From JBGCDD01 sp045105075 (GTDB lineage: Bacteria; Pseudomonadota; Alphaproteobacteria; Rhodobacterales; Rhodobacteraceae): a stretch of DNA of 64,000 nucleotides. The notes beneath the pieces were generated by a model. The model did not search any database. It was not told the origin of the DNA and saw only the letters and a list, made by a program, of their open reading frames with translations. A program made the position numbers and the translations under genes. Shown here piece after piece: positions 61,056 through 64,000 of this stretch (positions are counted from its first letter, which is position 1; every line of letters begins with the position of its first letter). The DNA is taken from assembly GCA_045105075.1 (NCBI GenBank), contig JBGCDD010000042.1, positions 1 through 64,000 on the forward strand, written 5' to 3'.

Positions 61056-62222
61056 CTAGGCCGCCTGAACCCGCGACCACCAATCCTGATACGCGCGGAT
61101 GTTGGTGGGGAACACGTTCTGCCAGGAGTTGCCGGGCACTGCCAAACGCTGTTTCTTGCGCTCGAGCCGCTTGGTGATCTCGGCCACGGCGGTGGCATCG
61201 AAATCGCCTGGATTGGCGGCAACATAGTCGGTTACGCCAGTCATCTGTGGGGTAAAGCCCAGACCCGCCAAAGTGCGCGCGCCAAACCACGGCGACAGAT
61301 AGACGTTGGCCAGCTTGTAGAACGCCTCGTCCATGCCGCGCTCCATCCCGCCTTTGGTCAGCATCAGGATGTTGTTCCAGGCCTGATGCCCTTCTTTCAT
61401 GGTGCCATAGCGGATGTCTTTGCCGCTTTTGCGCCCTGCCACAATCTGGATCGGCTCCCAGGTGGACATGACCAGAACTTCTTCGGAGGCCAGCAGATCG
61501 ACGCCGTTCTGGAACCCGTCCCAGAAGGTGCGGAACTGGCCGGCTTTCTTTTTCTCTATCAGGAACTGGCAGACACCTTTGACCTCGGCCTCGGACATAT
61601 CCGAGGGGTTTTCGATGTCCTGCTTGCCCGATTGCTTGAGGTAAATGGCAGTGTTGGTCAGCGTCGGGCCAAAGTCGTTTTGCAACGCCGCGCGGCCTTT
61701 GAACTGGGAATCGAACAGAACCTCCCAGGAATTCAGATCCGCACCGATTTCATCATAGTTAAAAGCCAGCGCATCCGCGTTTGAGATATAGGGGATGGCG
61801 ACGATTTTGCCGTCGTAGCGGATCGTGTCAGCGGCCTCGCCTCCGTCCAGATAGCGTGGCTCGACATTGGCCCAGTTTGGAATGCGCGACACGTCGAGTT
61901 CGGAAATCACGCCCTGTCCGGCCAGCGCGTCTTCCATGCCTCCGCCATTGTCGGTCATGGCGTCATAAAGCGCGTTGCCGTCGCCCACGACCATCTTCTG
62001 GATCGACTCGTCGGCGCGCGCACTTTTGGCAATTGCGCTGATCTCGATGCCGGCCTGGGCTTCCATCGAGCTCCAGTCCTTTTCGCCGACGCGGGCAATT
62101 CCCGGCGCCCAAAACTTGAGCGCGCCACTTTGTGCGGCAAGGCCCGTTGGCAGGCCCGCAACCGCAGCCGCTGATCCCATAAGTGCCATCATCTGGCGGC
62201 GGTTGAATTCTGATTGGTTCAT
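61056..62222 (-). CDS. ABC extracellular solute-binding protein, spermidine/putrescine (PotD) type
   Basis: A 388-residue periplasmic receptor. The ATG at 62222 is chosen because it starts a twin-arginine-like signal (FNRRQMMALMGSAAAVAGLP); longer frames run through non-conserved DNA. SGALKFWAPGIARVGEKDW opens the mature PotD-type fold and GKIVAIPYISNADALAFNYD (about residue 125) is the typical middle strand. It is the first gene of a seven-gene minus-strand operon reaching to 53542. The ligand may be a polyamine or another small nitrogen compound. Confidence 0.92.
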   Translation of the reverse strand: MNQSEFNRRQMMALMGSAAAVAGLPTGLAAQSGALKFWAPGIARVGEKDWSSMEAQAGIEISAIAKSARADESIQKMVVGDGNALYDAMTDNGGGMEDALAGQGVISELDVSRIPNWANVEPRYLDGGEAADTIRYDGKIVAIPYISNADALAFNYDEIGADLNSWEVLFDSQFKGRAALQNDFGPTLTNTAIYLKQSGKQDIENPSDMSEAEVKGVCQFLIEKKKAGQFRTFWDGFQNGVDLLASEEVLVMSTWEPIQIVAGRKSGKDIRYGTMKEGHQAWNNILMLTKGGMERGMDEAFYKLANVYLSPWFGARTLAGLGFTPQMTGVTDYVAANPGDFDATAVAEITKRLERKKQRLAVPGNSWQNVFPTNIRAYQDWWSRVQAA

Positions 62223-62651
62223 GATGTCTTCACCCTGTTCGCGTTCGTTGCGGCTGTTTGTCAGCCCGAAACCGTTGATGTTTTGCGCAATGGTTGGCCC
62301 CTGCGCATTGGTGTGGGGAAAAGCCGAACGCCTGACGGGCATGCACCTTTTGAAAGATGTGGACACCGGAGCGTTCTTCTCGCCTCCCCAAAGACGCCGA
62401 TAAGACAATAATAGTTTCGGATACCAAAATGGAAAGCAAAAACAGAAACTGCGGCCAAGATCGCCAAACCTGTTCGCGGCCTTTCGTCGAGAAACGCACA
62501 AAAATTCACCTGTTCCATGGGGGCTTTGTGCTGTTTACCCTTTGCGTCTGAATGCTCGTTTCCGAACGGCAGTCTGCATTTGGTACACAAAATTGATCAG
62601 AGGCCTTACGCTTGTGTGACCCTGTTTGCCCTTCCTGATTCGGATTTTGCG
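62223..62651. other. Divergent intergenic region without a supported gene
   Basis: A 429-base region between the PotD-type gene and the MmgE/PrpD-type gene. Open frames on the minus strand here are not conserved-looking and are taken as chance. It must hold the promoters of both operons; no clear operator was recognised. Confidence 0.7.
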
Positions 62652-64000
62652 ATGTCATCCCCAAACGCTCAGCCCCCAAACACGCTCCCGACGCGGGCCG
62701 GCAATGGCGATCAGACGCAGCGCAGCAGCCTGAGCGAACAGCTCGTCCAGATTTGCAATCGCCACCCCGCAGGCGCGGACCGATCGGCAGCGGCCACCTT
62801 GCTGCTGGACTGGATCGGGGTTGCTGGCGCGGGGGCAAACACGCCGCAAGGCAGGGCGGTGCGCAACACTGTGAAACCCCACGATGGGGGCGCGCTGTGC
62901 ACTGCGCTGGCGCTGGGTCGGGTCAATGCAGAGCAGGCCGCTTACGTGAATGGCTCTTATGGCACGTTGCTGGAAATGGACGATTTGCACCGGGCTTCGA
63001 TCCTGCACGCAGGTGATGTTGTGATCCCGGCCGCCTTGGCCGCCGCGCAAGAGGCCGGGTGCCGCGGCACTGATCTGCTCGATGCAATCATAATGGGCTA
63101 CGAGGTCGCTTTGCGCATTGGCGTGGCTGCGGCGCAGGGCGGGTATTCGGCATGGTACAACTCGGGCACGTGCGGGGTGTTCGGTGCCGCTATGGCCGCC
63201 GCGCAGGCCTTTGGGCTGACAGAGCAACAAAAATGCGATGCGCTGGGTCATGCCGGCATGCAGGCGGCGGGGTTGTGGCAATGCAGGCTTGAGCCGAGCG
63301 ATAGCAAGTGTCTGGCCACCGCCCATGCCGCGCGCGCAGGTGTCAGCGCGGCGCGTGCCGCTGCGTGCGGTCTGCGCGCCCCGCGCGAAATTCTGGAAGG
63401 GGCGTTGGGCTTTTTCGCCACGCTTTATCCCAATGCCCGCACCGATGGGATCTGTGCCGACCTGCCCGGTTGGCGCCTGCACGAGGTCAGCTTTAAACCC
63501 TGGCCCGCCTGCCGCCATGTTCATCCGGCGATTGGTGTGGCTTTGCAGTTGCGCGCTGATCTGGATGTTTCGGCGATTGCGCGGATCAAAGTGCGCAGCT
63601 ACGCGGCCGGCGTCGATTTTTGTGACCAGCCGTGCCCGCAAACCCCGCATCAGGCGCGGTTCAGCTTTCAACATGCCGTGGCGATTGCCCTGCTGAAAGG
63701 CCCGCCCGGATTGGCGGATTTCACCACCGAGGCTCTTGAGATCAAAACCTTGAAACAGGTGCGCGACAAGATCGATGTTCTGGAAGACCCAGCACTTACG
63801 GCTGCGTTCCCCAACCACATGGGCGCGGGGCTCGACATCACGCTGCACGATGGGCCAGTGATGGCTCACACCGCCGCCCATGCGCCGGGCGATCCCGATA
63901 TGCCGGTTACGCGCGAAGCGCTGCATGCCAAGTTTCGCACAAACCTGCGCGCGGCGGGGGCCGACCCGGATCATGCAGATCGCATAATCCGCTCGGTTGC
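62652..64000 (+). CDS. MmgE/PrpD family protein (partial, runs off window end)
   Basis: At least 449 residues from the ATG at 62652; no stop before 64000. The MmgE/PrpD pattern is plain: LLLDWIGVAGAGANTPQG at the N-terminus, AAYVNGSYGTLLEMDDLHRAS (about residue 100, key residues EMDDLH), YSAWYNSGTCGVFGAAMAAA and WPACRHVHPAIG (about 285). Members include 2-methylcitrate dehydratase, cis-aconitate decarboxylase and iminodisuccinate epimerase. The divergent ABC importer and nearby acyl-CoA genes suggest an organic acid or amino-acid-like substrate. Confidence 0.92.
   Translation, partial: MSSPNAQPPNTLPTRAGNGDQTQRSSLSEQLVQICNRHPAGADRSAAATLLLDWIGVAGAGANTPQGRAVRNTVKPHDGGALCTALALGRVNAEQAAYVNGSYGTLLEMDDLHRASILHAGDVVIPAALAAAQEAGCRGTDLLDAIIMGYEVALRIGVAAAQGGYSAWYNSGTCGVFGAAMAAAQAFGLTEQQKCDALGHAGMQAAGLWQCRLEPSDSKCLATAHAARAGVSAARAAACGLRAPREILEGALGFFATLYPNARTDGICADLPGWRLHEVSFKPWPACRHVHPAIGVALQLRADLDVSAIARIKVRSYAAGVDFCDQPCPQTPHQARFSFQHAVAIALLKGPPGLADFTTEALEIKTLKQVRDKIDVLEDPALTAAFPNHMGAGLDITLHDGPVMAHTAAHAPGDPDMPVTREALHAKFRTNLRAAGADPDHADRIIRSV

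Noticed and set aside
62261..62590. 109-residue minus-strand frame upstream of the PotD-type gene
   Set aside because: No ribosome site or conserved look; it lies in the promoter region of two divergent operons.
62655..63974. 439-residue minus-strand frame at the window end
   Set aside because: Antisense shadow of the MmgE/PrpD gene, which is open to the window edge on the plus strand and shows clear family motifs.

Overview
The window is GC-rich, gene-dense DNA with many 4-base ATGA/GTGA gene overlaps. It carries several TRAP transporters and the formaldehyde/methanol gene order flhA-fghA-cycB-xoxF-xoxG-xoxJ known from Paracoccus and relatives. This points to an alphaproteobacterium of the Rhodobacterales (Roseobacter group or close kin). 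Species cannot be set from this stretch. No insertion sequence, phage gene, CRISPR array or rRNA was seen.

Layout. (1) 1-8178: a catabolic operon on the minus strand (FAH-family hydrolase, RutE-like nitroreductase, OsmC protein, TRAP transporter, hydroxyquinol-type intradiol dioxygenase, secreted metallo-hydrolase), divergent from a YciI-like gene and a GntR/FCD regulator. (2) 8216-13805: a compact selenocysteine island, all on the minus strand: selA, selB, tRNA-Sec, a thioredoxin-domain protein of 529 residues, and a UGSC-family selenoprotein. The selenoprotein's in-frame TGA splits it into two apparent ORFs and is followed by a bacterial SECIS-like hairpin. selD is not in the window. (3) 14063-33356: regulation and assembly of PQQ-dependent alcohol oxidation. 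It contains a histidine kinase/response regulator pair, a reduced pqqA-pqqC-pqqE cluster without pqqB or pqqD, a MoxR/DUF58/VWA/VWA/TPR/BatD (mxa/bat-type) operon, a LuxR-type regulator with a FIST protein and a hybrid kinase, and a SoxYZ-like carrier with a zinc metallohydrolase of the quinoprotein relay type. (4) 33447-45911: the lanthanide-type methanol dehydrogenase xoxF with its cytochrome and periplasmic partner, glutathione-dependent formaldehyde oxidation (flhA, fghA), a second SoxYZ-like carrier, an MxaD-like protein, PQQ-associated binding and beta-propeller proteins, and a TauD-like dioxygenase. (5) 45908-49599: a zinc-uptake operon (ZrgA-like His-rich protein, ABC ATPase, FtsX-type permease, two DUF3299 proteins) with a Zur-like palindrome upstream. 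(6) 49841-64000: a second catabolic region with a TRAP transporter, an isocitrate-lyase/PEP-mutase family lyase, an MFS carrier, an acyl-CoA dehydrogenase, a CaiB-type CoA transferase, a polysaccharide-deacetylase-like enzyme, a spermidine/putrescine-type ABC importer and a MmgE/PrpD-family gene cut by the window end.

How it fits together. Methanol or other alcohols would be oxidised in the periplasm by XoxF (PQQ plus lanthanide), with electrons going to the XoxG/CycB cytochromes. Formaldehyde would be oxidised in the cytoplasm by FlhA and FghA to formate. The two regulatory systems, the reduced pqq cluster and the MoxR operon supply control, cofactor and assembly. The selenocysteine island is a separate self-contained module in which the decoding machinery sits beside its apparent only local client.
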